64,000 bases of DNA from Zerene cesonia (Eukaryota; Arthropoda; Insecta; Lepidoptera; Pieridae): assembly GCF_012273895.1 (NCBI RefSeq), contig NC_052120.1, positions 5,208,001-5,272,000 of the forward strand, given 5' to 3'. The notes beneath the pieces are model-generated. The model saw nothing but the letters and a program-made list of their open reading frames with translations, was not told where the DNA came from and ran no database searches. The number at the start of each line of letters is the position of its first letter. The first letter of the stretch is position 1. Of this stretch, positions 12,863 through 24,287 are shown piece by piece. Both the position numbers and the translations under genes were made by a program.

Positions 12863-14844
12863 CTATCGTCTCTTCTTCTTTTCAGGGCGACTGCCTCCCA
12901 TATCCTCTAATTGCTGTTTTAGGTCGAGTAGTTCATTATCAGGCACATATCTTATGTCTTCATGTTCTACTGTATGCTCATGAACATTAAGTGTACAACC
13001 CTCCGGTAAAAGGGCGCGAGACACTCGCAATAATGTGCCTAGTGCCCATGCGGGTACATCTACCACCTGAAAACATTGCCAGTTTTAAAATTTGTATTAA
13101 TGTAGACTGAATTTAGGTAATGTGCAATTAATAATTCTAATATCATTAAATATAGGACAAACTAATTTTGTAGTATTAAAAATGACATTCAACTTTGTTA
13201 AAGAGCCTGTAATTCCTTATTGGCAGAGTTTCAAATAATGATTTACACTGCCTGTATAAATTTAAAATCGTACTCAATATCTCTGTCATAAGAACATATA
13301 TAGAATGTTAAATCTGTCCAGTTAGGAATTTAGTGATAAGCATGTGCATAGAAGAAACCTATATGTTACAGTTGCTCTATTCTTGAAACACTACATGCAG
13401 ACATTGATTCTAAATTTCCATAGCATGAGGTAAGTTGGTAAGGTAGTAAGGTGAGTAAGTTTCTTTTAAAGAGAGTTTATGTATAGAATTTAGGTTTTGT
13501 GTCATGGTGTATGGTAGTGGCATCAGGTAGTGTTTCAAACAATGGCAGATGTGTTTTACACAAACTCCCAACCGGGATGATGTTGGCCTACTTTTGTAGA
13601 AAGAATTTACTTACATAAAGATAAGTGTCTTCATAATATAATCTACATACCTGAACATTTCTTTCATAAATACTTAATTGGTATTCAGAATCAATGGCTG
13701 TACCTCCAGGCTTAAACCGTTGTATCTTTAATTGTTTAGCAGGTGTTGCCCAACTGTAAATTCATAAATCCAGTTGGAGACCAGTTGTGCTAAATATTAA
13801 TTATCATGAAATATTTTTATACAATCCTTATGAAAAATGAGGCCATTGCTTGCAATAACTTTAGGCAATACATAGATCAGTGTTAAGTGATTAATTTGTA
13901 TTATTAATTCTATACCGTACATGAGGTGAAGTTTTGTTTCTTGGACAAGTCTCTTTCCTCACTATGTTTTCCTTCACTGTTTCAAGCAGTGGTGATGTGT
14001 ATAAAGAACTGATTAAATGAAATAAAATCAATTTATTTTTTGCATGCTTATCTGTCTAAGGTTTAACTAGACCTTCTAATTGGTGTCCATGGTCTTATTC
14101 ACTGAGCTACCACAATTACTATGATTAATAATGTACTACTATTCTTTTTTTAATAAAACATACATATATAATTAATCTGAGATACAAGAAAAACATACAC
14201 ACCATTCATCTACCTGTATACCCATTACTTCAGCATATCTATGGATTTCTTTTTGGCAATTTTCTAACAATGTGTAATCATATCCCTTAATCTGTATATT
14301 TAAGCAATCATAAACAGGTTCATCAGGTTCCATGCTCTGTAAGGAATTATATTACTCTAATTAATATAAATTAAAATCTTAACTATTACTTGATGATGGA
14401 TTTTATTAAAACTTGAATTTTTTACCAGCAGATATCTAAAATATTCTTCAGTGACAAAGGCTTTTGATTTAATGGAGCAAGATTTAAATTTAATCTCAGT
14501 CTAATCTTTTCTATACTGAAATAACATTTGTGAAAATTTCAAGTTATGTACACTTTACACTTACGATCAAATAGTCAGGTTCATATAAATCACTCTTATG
14601 CCTTTTTTGTTGAACAAGTAATGAACTTGATTGAGCCGTAACATTTTTATTTAATTTTAATAACGACGCAACTCTGGCCTGTAAAATAAAGATGAACATA
14701 TTAAAAATTAAACCGTTTTTAAAATCGCAAATAATTATTACATACACCATGAAAAAAAATATATATATATAAAATAGATACTTCCAAGCAAGTGCTAATT
14801 TAATGCTTTTTACTTACATATTTATAAACTTTAGAGGCAAACAT
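12863..14844 (-). CDS. MRPL48: Mitochondrial ribosomal protein mL48
   Basis: Five exons on the minus strand: 14818..14844, 14565..14678, 14203..14336, 13651..13753 and 12863..13066. Phases close to give 193 residues. The first exon codes only MFASKVYKY, and the N-terminus is basic with few acidic residues, as in mitochondrial import signals. The S10-like fold of mL48 is visible: LNIQIKGYDYTLLENCQKEI, then VDECWATPAKQLKIQRFKPG, then VVDVPAWALGTLLRVSRALL and PEGCTLNVHEHT. PEGxxLxVxEHT is the best match to animal mL48. The tail is basic (RPEKKKRR). The protein sits in the large subunit of the mitochondrial ribosome. The gene lies head to head with TOM70; its third intron holds a SINE. Confidence 0.9.
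13915..14110 (-). mobile_element. SINE-like element in an MRPL48 intron
   Basis: On the minus strand it begins with GTGGTAGCTCAGTGAATAAG, an A-box-like tRNA head, and continues into the same body as the element at 12080-12345 (TTTCCTCACTATGTTTTCC on the plus strand). The B box is worn. It lies in the same sense as the host gene and well away from the splice sites. Confidence 0.6.
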
Positions 14845-15927
14845 TTTTATTGAAGGAAATTACAATTAATAATAAATAAAAACATAACACTTATTGAAAT
14901 ATATTTTTAATTTAAAAATGCATTCCCAATACACGTTGAATATTGACAACTGTCATTTGAGAAATATCATCAAAAATTAAAATGTCGAGATGATTGAAAA
15001 TTTGAAATGTGTTAAAAAACAGTACCTACCACAGAGTAAGTAAAGTGACTAAAATTTCGGTTCGAGAAAAATCGTTTTATATATTATGTAAATTGGTTTT
15101 TCTCTTAAGATGATTAAGAACCATATCAACAAATGTGAAACACATTTAAATAATTTTAATTTTTAACATTTTATCGATGGAACGCGTGTTCAGCTTTGTT
15201 AAATTAATTTTTAGAGTTGTTGCATTTTGTGATAATTATTTTTCTATTCTTATAAATTTCATCACACAATGATCGGCAAACTATCTATGAAGTATTTACA
15301 TCTTGAATAAAATGATTCTTTTTATTCAAGCCATCAAATCTTATATATAAAATTCTCGTGTCACAATGTTAGTCTCTATACTCCTCCGAAACGGCTTGAC
15401 CGATTCCTCTGAAATTTGGTAAGCATATTGGGTAGGTCTGAGAATCGGCTAACATCTATTTGTCATACCACTAAACGATAAGAGTAAGGCAGAACAGCGT
15501 TTGCCGGGTGCAGCTAGTTATATATAAAATCTGTAATGATTATATTTAAAATGATGAGCTATTTGTATTGTACAAATATAATTTAATTAATTTATTATTT
15601 ACTTCTCTTTAATAGAACGCCTCCATATTTTATTGTTAAAATTCAACATTTTAATTAGTTTTTTCATAAATTTACCTACGGCCAACATATTGGTCTTTTA
15701 CAACAATTAAAATGCTATATAGAATAAATATATGTGGACAGGAATATCACGTGTTATCTGTAAAATTTTCTTACCTGTTTCATCCTTATCTATTCTTCGC
15801 TGTCAAAGCGTCAAATAAAAAAGGTTAGGTGGACTTGCGTAAAAGTTATAAAATTTGGAGTTCAGGTTTTGAAGATATCTTACAATATAAATGGTGTTTT
15901 AGTAGTATACGTTAAAATATTTAGAGG
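14845..15927. promoter_or_regulatory. Divergent promoter region of MRPL48 and TOM70
   Basis: 1083 bases separate the two start codons. It holds a perfect TGACA-N2-TGTCA palindrome at 14944-14955, about 100 bases before the MRPL48 ATG, a TGTCA half-site at 15801-15805 before TOM70, an 11-base perfect hairpin at 15302-15330, and a repeat insertion at 15339-15520 in the middle. No TATA box was seen at either end. The repeat roughly splits the region into two promoter-proximal parts. Confidence 0.55.
15339..15520 (+). repeat. Interspersed repeat, 'CTCCGAAACGGC' type
   Basis: Runs from TCTTATATATAAAATTCTCG to AGCGTTTGCCGGGTGCAGCT and includes ATACTCCTCCGAAACGGC. Three further copies with the same order of words are at 28844-29020, 29646-29810 (opposite strand) and 49257-49432. 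Common in lepidopteran genomes; class not certain. Confidence 0.7.
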
Positions 15928-18900
15928 ATGGCGTCAACGGGGAGTACATCATTTCCTAAATGGCAGCTGGCTATCCTTCTTGGTGCCCCTTTGGCTATCG
16001 GTTTAGGTTATCTCTACTTAAGAAACAGATTTGAAGATCCGGAAAAGAAGAAAGAAGCTGAACTCAAAGCGAAAACAACGATCTCTTTAGATAATGAAGA
16101 AAATGCAAAAGCTCCTGAAAATGCAATCGACCGCGCTATGAAGTTGAAAGGTGCCGGAAACCGTGCATTTCATGCAGGCGAATACGATAAAGCTATTTCT
16201 TTGTATAATGAAGCGATTGAAGCTTGTCCACCTGACCGACCTGTTGACTTGGCTACGTTCTACCAAAATCGTTCGGCCTGCTATGAGAAAAGGGAAATGT
16301 GGGATCAAGTTAAAGAAGATTGTACTTTTGCATTGAAATTGAACGAAAAGTATGTTAAAGCTTATCTTCGTCGATCCCGTGCTGCCGAAAAGAGTGGTGA
16401 TCTTGTCCTAGCTTTGGAAGATGTCACATCAGCTTGTATTTTGGAACGGTTTCAAGTACAAAGTTCACTAGTAAATGCGGATCGTATCCTGAAAGCATTG
16501 GGAAGGCAGCATGCACGGGAAGCACTAGCTAAACGAAACCCTGTCATGCCATCGAAACATTTCATCAAAACTTACTTTTCAGCGTTCTCTGAAGACCCTA
16601 TCACCAAAATTATTCTCGATGATAAGGAGAGTAGTGGCTTTGCAAAAGCAAAACATGCCCTTGATGCTCAAGATTATGAGTCCGTGGTGAATGCCTGCAC
16701 TGAAGAATTAGATGCAGATGGGAAATATAAATATGAAGCCTTACTGTTGCGTGCTACTTTCTACCTGCTTCTTGGAAGACATGAAGAAGCACAAGAAGAT
16801 TTGGGTAAAGTTATTGATAGTGATGCCTCCACTAAAGTCAAAGTAAATGCATTGATAAAACGTGCATCCCTTTACACACAACTGGAAAACACAGAGAAAT
16901 GTCTTGAAGACTTTGCTAATGCTGCCCAGTTGGACTCTGGAAACTCCGACATTTATCATCACCGTGGACAAGTTTATCTATTATTAGAGCGGATGGATGA
17001 AGCTACATCAGAATTTGCGAAGGCTGTAGAGCTGAACCCTGATTTTTCCATTGCTTACATTCAAAAGTGCTATGCTGACTACAGGCATGCTCAACTCCAC
17101 AAAAATATTGGAGCATTGACTCAAGTTAGGGCAGACTTTGAAAAGGCATTGGAGAGATTCCCAAGATGTGCTGAAGCATACATTCTGTATGCCCAAGTAT
17201 TGTCAGATCAGCAGGAGTGGGGAAGAGCAGATGCATTATTTGATTCTGCCCTAGCAGTAGACCCAAATAATGCCACCCTCTATGTCCATAAAGGCCTTGT
17301 GCAATTACAGAAGAGCACTGACTTTGATAAGGCTGTCAAGTTAATTAACAAAGCTATAGAAATGGATGATAAATGTGACTTTGCTTATGAAACTCTTGGT
17401 ACCATTGAAGTTCAAAGGTATGTTTATCATTTAGATTATTTAGATTTTTACATTAATAGGAGACAGGGACCTTAATTTTCTTATTTTATTGAATGTATAG
17501 TTGTTGTTTGTTTAATAATATGAAAATAATGATATTATGTCATCATCACCACATAAGGTAAAAACTGCTGCAGATAAGTGTATAACTTTGAATACTACCA
17601 ATTAAACATACAATCACATTGTTTCTATACAAATAATATATAGATAAGGAGTTTAGTAGCTTCAACCCACTAATCTCATTTCTAATGTGGGGAGTATTAT
17701 TAAAATTGTCAGGGAAAATCCTTTCACACATATATTTAAGAATACTCCCTACAGAATACACACGGAACCTAGAATAAATGCATTTTCAGTTATAAGCACA
17801 TTTTCATAAAGGGAATTTATAATTTTATTTTTGTGTTTACTACATGCATAAAAACTTTACATGAAAATAGTCAATTTTATATTGTCCAAAACAACTAGGT
17901 TTAAACAACTAATTGTTAGCTGTATAATATACACATAAACCATTTCAAATTTGTGAGCATAGTACAAACTATAAATAGTACTTTGCCTTCATTGCATAAC
18001 TTGATACCTGTTATCTTTCACATACATTTGTTATCATGAAAATACATCTATTCAATTTTTTAGATAGGTAATGTTACATATNNNNNNNNNNNNNNNNNNN
18101 NNNNNNNNNNNNNNNNNNNNNNNNNNNNNNNNNNNNNNNNNNNNNNNNNNNNNNNNNNNNNNNNNNNNNNNNNNNNNNNNNNNNNNNNNNNNNNNNNNNN
18201 NNNNNNNNNNNNNNNNNNNNNNNNNNNNNNNNNNNNNNNNNNNNNNNNNNNNNNNNNNNNNNNNNNNNNNNNNNNNNNNNNNNNNNNNNNNNNNNNNNNN
18301 NNNNNNNNNNNNNNNNNNNNNNNNNNNNNNNNNNNNNNNNNNNNNNNNNNNNNNNNNNNNNNNNNNNNNNNNNNNNNNNNNNNNNNNNNNNNNNNNNNNN
18401 NNNNNNNNNNNNNNNNNNNNNNNNNNNNNNNNNNNNNNNNNNNNNNNNNNNNNNNNNNNNNNNNNNNNNNNNNNNNNNNNNNNNNNNNNNNNNNNNNNNN
18501 NNNNNNNNNNNNNNNNNNNNNNNNNNNNNNNNNNNNNNNNNNNNNNNNNNNNNNNNNNNNNNNNNNNNNNNNNNNNNNNNNNNNNNNNNNNNNNNNNNNN
18601 NNNNNNNNNNNNNNNNNNNNNNNNNNNNNNNNNNNNNNNNNNNNNNNNNNNNNNNNNNNNNNNNNNNNNNNNNNNNNNNNNNNNNNNNNNNNNNNNNNNN
18701 NNNNNNNNNNNNNNNNNNNNNNNNNNNNNNNNNNNNNNNNNNNNNNNNNNNNNNNNNNNNNNNNNNNNNNNNNNNNNNNNNNNNNNNNNNNNNNNNNNNN
18801 NNNNNNNNNNNNNNNNNNNNNNNNNNNNNNNNNNNNNNNNNNNNNNNNNNNNNNNNNNNNNNNNNNNNNNNNNNNNNNNNNNNNNNNNNNNNNNNNNNNN

Positions 18901-19405
18901 NNNNNNNNNNNNNNNNNNNNNNNNNNNNNNNNNNNNNNNNNNNNNNNNNNNNNNNNNNNNNNNNNNNNNNNNNNNNNNNNNNNNNNNNNNNNNNNNNNNN
19001 NNNNNNNNNNNNNNNNNNNNNNNNNNNNNNNNNNNNNNNNNNNNNNNNNNNNNNNNNNNNNNNNNNNNNNNNNNNNNNNNNATAGCCATAATAAATCATG
19101 AGTCATGACACATCAGCAACAGTTGAATATTTAAGTATGAATAAAAAACATGTTTTAAAAAATATTTTTTTACAATAATTAATCATTAAGGCACATGTAC
19201 ATACATATATTGGTAAGAAAACAACTAAAGCAATATGTTTCATAATTTCAGAGGTAACTTAAGGCGTTCACTGGAGCTTTTCGAGAAAGCTATTGCATTG
19301 GCTAAAACAGAACTGGAAATGACCCATTTATTCAGTCTCAAAGATGCAGCCGCTGCACAACTGAAGGTGTCGGAGCGTTGGGGACTAGATTGGACTGTAA
19401 GCTAG
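15928..19405 (+). CDS. Tom70: Mitochondrial import receptor Tom70
   Basis: Two exons, 15928..17417 and 19252..19405, joined AG|A across an intron that contains a 1000-N gap; the join reads IEVQ-RGNL as in other animals, so no coding sequence seems lost. 547 residues. A hydrophobic anchor at about residues 13-30 (LAILLGAPLAIGLGYLYL) holds the protein in the outer mitochondrial membrane. TPR repeats follow; the first three (about 70-185) form the clamp that binds the C-termini of Hsp70 and Hsp90, with the expected N in KGAGNRAF, N in FYQNRSACY and K/R in KAYLRRSRAAE. The rest (about 230-540) forms the preprotein-binding TPR core, ending with EMTHLFSLKDAAAAQL. It delivers chaperone-bound carrier proteins to the TOM channel. 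Start chosen at the first ATG before the anchor, in good context. Confidence 0.95.
18082..19081. other. Assembly gap (1000 N) in the TOM70 intron
   Basis: Exactly 1000 N, so probably a nominal size. Because the coding exons on either side join in phase with family-typical sequence, it most likely hides repeat DNA only. Confidence 0.95.
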
Positions 19406-21819
19406 GCTATTTGCAATTACACAACGAGAACATACTTCAAGTAAATTTATTGTGAATGTCAGAGTAGGGTGGAAAATGTGTTTTCGTTCGATTTTATTTT
19501 CCATACTTTAAATTGTTTGCTAAATGTGTATGAGTATATTAATGTAACGTTTAAAAGCTCAAATTGCATTTGATAAAGCCCATCTAATTAATGATGCTTT
19601 CATTTCTGTCTGTTGTATATAACTATTAACGTCTAAACCCTACTTTGTATTTTCAAGCCTCGTTGTGAATATGACTAGTTTGTGTTATACCGCCGTTAAC
19701 TCGCCGCTTATGTAACAATTATTGTGTATTATACTTATGTATATCATATTTGTGTATATTATGCAGTAATATCATCACATTTATATATTTATTGTTGATT
19801 TCTACATAATTTAGAAAAATTATGCAAGTGATTTTAATACATTTTTGGTTTTAAATTACATACATGTAATTTTATTATGTTAAAATTGTTAATTTTGTCG
19901 CTTTATAATTTACGTATGTTAGAGCGTCATAAATCTCTTATAGAACATACTTCATATTGAAGTTTGTTAAAATTCCTGAAAAAGTTGGCATTTAAATAAG
20001 TAGTGACAAAGCTGCTGTAGAGGTTAGGTTGAGGTATTTGATTGATTGAATGACATAATATTAAATGTAATATATATTTATATAAAGTTCTAATTAATAT
20101 ATACAGGATAGAAGTATATTTTATTGCACCTCAAAAAGAAAGCTTTATGACATCATCTCAATGCAGTATGATAGAAATACAATAAAGAAGTTAAGAGTGA
20201 TTCAACTGTTTTTACTTTCTGACAATTTTCATTAGCGATTATGGTATTTAATTGTATGAAAATAAATATATGCATTGATATTTTAGCATTTCTTCCTCGT
20301 AGGTGTTGGAATATAGGATAAATTTTTGGCCATTTATTTGATTAAAATTATCGAAGGTAATTTTTTATGTATATATAAGTAGTTAGTGAGAAAATTAGGA
20401 AGCTATAAATAACAACTAGTTACTAGTGATATTTTGTGTACAGAAAATTCATTAGTATGTGTCGCTTATATCAGACGACGTAATAACTGCTTGTTTTACT
20501 TTAATGTAAAAAAATGAAGATGTTAGCACATTTTGAATTAAAGTCACAACAATTGTTTAAATTTATGTATGTCCGATTCTTGTTCACTTGAAAAAAATGT
20601 TTGTGTAGATTAGTTATTATAGAGTGAAAAAGTAATTTGACAAAATATTTACTTTACTGGGTCCAAGCAAGGCGATCTCAGAGTCCTCACAACAGACTTG
20701 AAATTTTGTCCATATGAATGCGTTACGGCGAATGGAGTTACGGCGGTAAACAACAGGTGCATCCAACATGTAAGTGAAGGTGTCGATTAAATTGGTAATT
20801 GAATACGTACTAGTCAGTTATGTTTTAACTGTTATCAAATTTTTAGTGTGGCTTAAAGGTAGGGCGCCTACTCACGTTAGATGCACCTTCAAAATGGATT
20901 AGTGTTAGTTTGCTAATATGGTTCTACAAGTGTTGTTACCTCACCGATAGTGAATAGTTATCAATTTATGAAAACTTCAAATATATACAATTAAAAGCTT
21001 CTGGTTGTTTTACTATTCAGCTAGTTTTAATTGAACCCTTGTATATTTACACAGACAAATTTTTATGAGATTTTATAAAGATACCTATAGGTATAATCAC
21101 TTCAAAGTTAATTGAAATTTAGTATCTATTCTTACTCATATTATAAATGCGAAAGTAACTGTCTGTCTGTTACGCTCTCACGCCTAAACCACTGAACCGA
21201 TTTTGATGAAATTAAGTATGAAGATAGAACTGAACTTGAAAAAGGACATGATACTTTTTATCGAGAATAAAATGGGTAGAAGGGGAAATAGGGCATGAAA
21301 GTTCGTATTGTCAAACCGATTTGGATGTAATTTGATATGAAGATAGAGCTGAACTTACGACGAAAGGACATACCATACTTTTTAATGCGAAAAAAGGTAG
21401 AAGGTTTAAATAGGGGACGAAAGTTCGTATGGAAATTCTATCTTATTGTCAACGCGTTACGGGACATATTATAGTCTAGACCTTGGGAAAGACTAGGCTA
21501 CTCCTTACTATGTCGCGCAATATAACCGACTTCTAAGCGGGCAGAAAGATACTTGGAAAATATTAACTAAATATTATACGCAGGGGGCAACAAGACAGAT
21601 AATTGGAATAATTTGGCCAAAATTGAGAGACTTAAGGTCACAACATGAGTATATATAAATTTATGTTAATGTTGTGCCACTATATCGTTAAGCACAGCTA
21701 AAAATCTTAAGTTAAAAATGATGTGATAATCCCATTCAAAAATGACTTACATAAACACACTGAAATGAAACAACGTGAAATAGCAATATATGTATATTAA
21801 ATCAGGCTTTTTAATCTAG
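19406..21819. other. TOM70 3' region and intergenic DNA
   Basis: AATAAA at 20181-20186 is the first clear poly(A) signal after the TOM70 stop, implying a 3' UTR of about 0.8 kb. The remainder up to the Ly6 locus is AT-rich with one repeat (21131-21470) and no exon I could support. Confidence 0.5.
21131..21470 (+). repeat. Interspersed repeat, same family as 8081-8320
   Basis: Starts TATTATAAATGCGAAAGTAA, then TCTGTTACGCTCTCACGCC and ACCGATTTTGATGAAATT; it contains an internal second half beginning GGGCATGAAAGTTCGTA. Related sequence occurs at 62640-62810. Confidence 0.65.
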
Positions 21820-22018
21820 ATGGTTTTAGCAATGAATTTATATACACAAATATGGCTCATCTATATATGTATTGAGAAAACATCAGGTTTATTGTGCTTT
21901 AACGGTACATTTAGTCATAAAAGTTACGGTGAAGACCCCTTAAATAGAAAAACGTATTTCCCTGCGAGCCAGGGAAATGAAGCTAAATTACGTTGCTCTT
22001 CGACGATATTTTGTAAAG
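21820..22018 (+). CDS. Candidate alternative or relic first exon of the Ly6 gene
   Basis: An open exon with ATG at 21820 (or 21832) and a strong GTAAGA donor at 22019. It codes a hydrophobic leader (MNLYTQIWLIYICIEKTSG) followed by LLCFNGTFSHK, closely like the LLCFNCSTTHR of the exon at 22337. It ends in phase 1, as that exon does, so it could splice to the shared exon at 22997 to read FC-KENTMCF. It lacks the second and third Ly6 cysteines (FNG in place of FNC), so it may be a decayed duplicate exon, an alternative first exon, or the start of a separate broken paralogue. Confidence 0.45.
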
Positions 22019-22336
22019 GTAAGATTAGTAATTAGTTATAACTCAGAAGCTAGTAAATTCCCGAGTGGACGTGGTAACCAATCACAAATACAATTATATT
22101 GCACTTGCTCGTATTTTATAGGGCTTTAGAGAATCGGTTTACTAGCAATCGGCTACATTTCCTCATCCTAATTGTAAACCGAATACGATAAAATCTTTAT
22201 ATTTCATTTTCATATTATAAAATCTCTTCCTCTTTGTTGACGAAACAGAATAAAGCTAACAACGATTATTTGTCTATCATTAATACTTGTCATTTTATAT
22301 ACAAATGTAGTTTATAGATTTTTGTCGATAAATATT

Positions 22337-23596
22337 ATGTATATTGTGTTTATTTTTATACTATTACTATTCTTATGTAAAGGATCTCTCAGCCTTTTAT
22401 GTTTTAATTGTTCCACCACGCACCGCGATACACCCGGTTGTTCAGGAGATTTCGCGAAACCATTTATCGGTTTCAATTCAACTCGCTATCTATTGATTAA
22501 TTGCACCGGAGGTGTTACGTTTCAAATAAGTATTTATTTGTTGTCGATTCCATAGTATATCATGCCCATAATGTGTTGGAATTTAGGTCCATCGTCCGTT
22601 GATACTATACACGGAAATACTCTGGCACCCGTATCTGCATAAGAAATCGGAAAGTTTCCCACTTTGCACCTATTGATTGATACAAGGAAAAGATTTCAAT
22701 ACATTTTTAAACCGCAAATGATAGATTGTACATACATATTTATTGATTTAAGATTATTTCACGTTAATATTTTCAGTTACATAATTATGTAATTGAATAT
22801 TAAAACTTAAACGTTAAGGTGCAATTATTTTTGTCTGTTGTTCGGAATCCAATTAAAAAATTGGTTAATTACCGAATCAATAGCCACGTGAATGAATAAA
22901 AATGTTATATGTTCCTCCATGAGTCTCCCATTAAAAATGTTAGTGATTTAGGACATGTTTTCTGATTTTTATTATAATGGATTTAATTTTGTATAGAAAA
23001 CACAATGTGCTTCGTGCGATCATGGACTGCCCGAGCAAGACATGCTTGGATAGTGCAACGTGGCTGTTACGAGACCAGCAAAAATGATTTCTTTCCTAGA
23101 ACCATGACTATTCCTACTAGAGCTATGGCTTGTAAACATGAAAGGTTCAGAATATTTATTTACAATTATCCTCAAAACTGAAACTGTGCACGGCAGGCGC
23201 CGATTTTCTTTCCTTCTAAAGAATTTCCTTTTTATTTAAAATGAAGTATTTAAGCTCGTGAAGTTCATTCTGTCGTTTCCGAATTTTAAATGGTGTAGTT
23301 AAACTGATTTTTTATCTTAAAAGTGTTTGTAGAAACACTTGTTGCAATCATCCTGATAATTAATACTTAAGCACCGTACTACTTACGTTACCAAAAGCTT
23401 CATTTTAAAATAAGATTTATCATGAGATCTGTTATATGTAATAAAACCCATCTATTTCAGGCTACCGGATGCTGAGTATAAAGTTTGTTTTTGTCAAGCT
23501 GACTGGTGCAATACTGGATCAACGTATTATGGTTTCCAATTTATATTTTCAATGTCAGTAGTTATCCTTTTGATTTATTATCAGAAACTGTCATGA
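22337..23596 (+). CDS. Ly6/quiver-type three-finger protein, probably GPI-anchored
   Basis: Exons 22337..22529, 22997..23144 and 23461..23596 close in phase to give 158 residues. A signal peptide (MYIVFIFILLLFLCKGSLS) is followed by the ten-cysteine Ly6 pattern: C22, C25, C35, C56, C69, C88, C110, C123, C125 and C130, with the diagnostic start LLCFNC and end VCFCQADWCN. The C-terminus is a hydrophobic tail (FQFIFSMSVVILLIYY) typical of GPI attachment, with a likely cleavage site just after CN. Insect proteins of this class sit on the outer membrane face and act in septate junctions, ion-channel and acetylcholine-receptor control (quiver/sleepless) or unknown roles; which applies here cannot be told. 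Two donors are weak (GTATTT and GTTCAG), but phase and cysteine spacing support them. Confidence 0.8.
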
Positions 23597-23668
23597 TTTG
23601 TTAATGAATGAAATACCATGGAATTGTTAATAGCCTTTATACACGATCTGATAGTTAATGTGAACTGC

Positions 23669-23674
23669 AATAAA
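23669..23674 (+). terminator. Poly(A) signal of the Ly6 gene
   Basis: AATAAA 73 bases after the TGA at 23594-23596. Confidence 0.6.
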
Positions 23675-24287
23675 CGTTGACTTTATCGGTTTATAAGCAG
23701 CTTTCACTTTATCTAAGTTGCCTGAGTCTATTTCTACGAAAAGGATGGTAAAAACTATGTGTTAGTGGGCCGCGTCCGCTGCACCGCATATATCTTTTTT
23801 GTGGAAACGTGTCAATGCAAGCCTATATAATTAGAAAAATATAAAATTTTCTCTATTCCTTGGAACCTTGGTAATGACTCGGAGTAAAACAGTTAAATAC
23901 CTAAAGTATTTCTGAAAAGAAGAATAGTCAATACGATGATTGGTGTTTATTAATGAAAAATAAAATTTTAAATTACTAAGTATTTATTAAGAATATAAGT
24001 CTTAATATGTTTTACAATAAATAATCATGAATTAATCTATTTCAGTTTTCACTTTTTATTCATTAACAGTGTATAATACTACCTAAATAATTAAAATATG
24101 TTATAAAGAGAGCATATCTGGAAGTATCGATTTTATGGAATAAGGACGGTGGGATTTCACTATTTACTTAAACCGTTATCTAATATGCTTTACACATATT
24201 ATTATCTACTAGAATTGTTCCAACTCGTATCATGTTGATAATAGATAATATTATTAATTTACTAATTTATTTGCTACCCCTTTTATT
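23675..24287. other. Intergenic DNA between converging genes
   Basis: AT-rich. TTTATT at 24055-24060 and 24279-24284 are possible minus-strand poly(A) signals for the proline-rich gene. No gene seen. Confidence 0.45.

Noticed and set aside
18052..19108. Long open frames across the N run
   Set aside because: They consist of N and carry no information.
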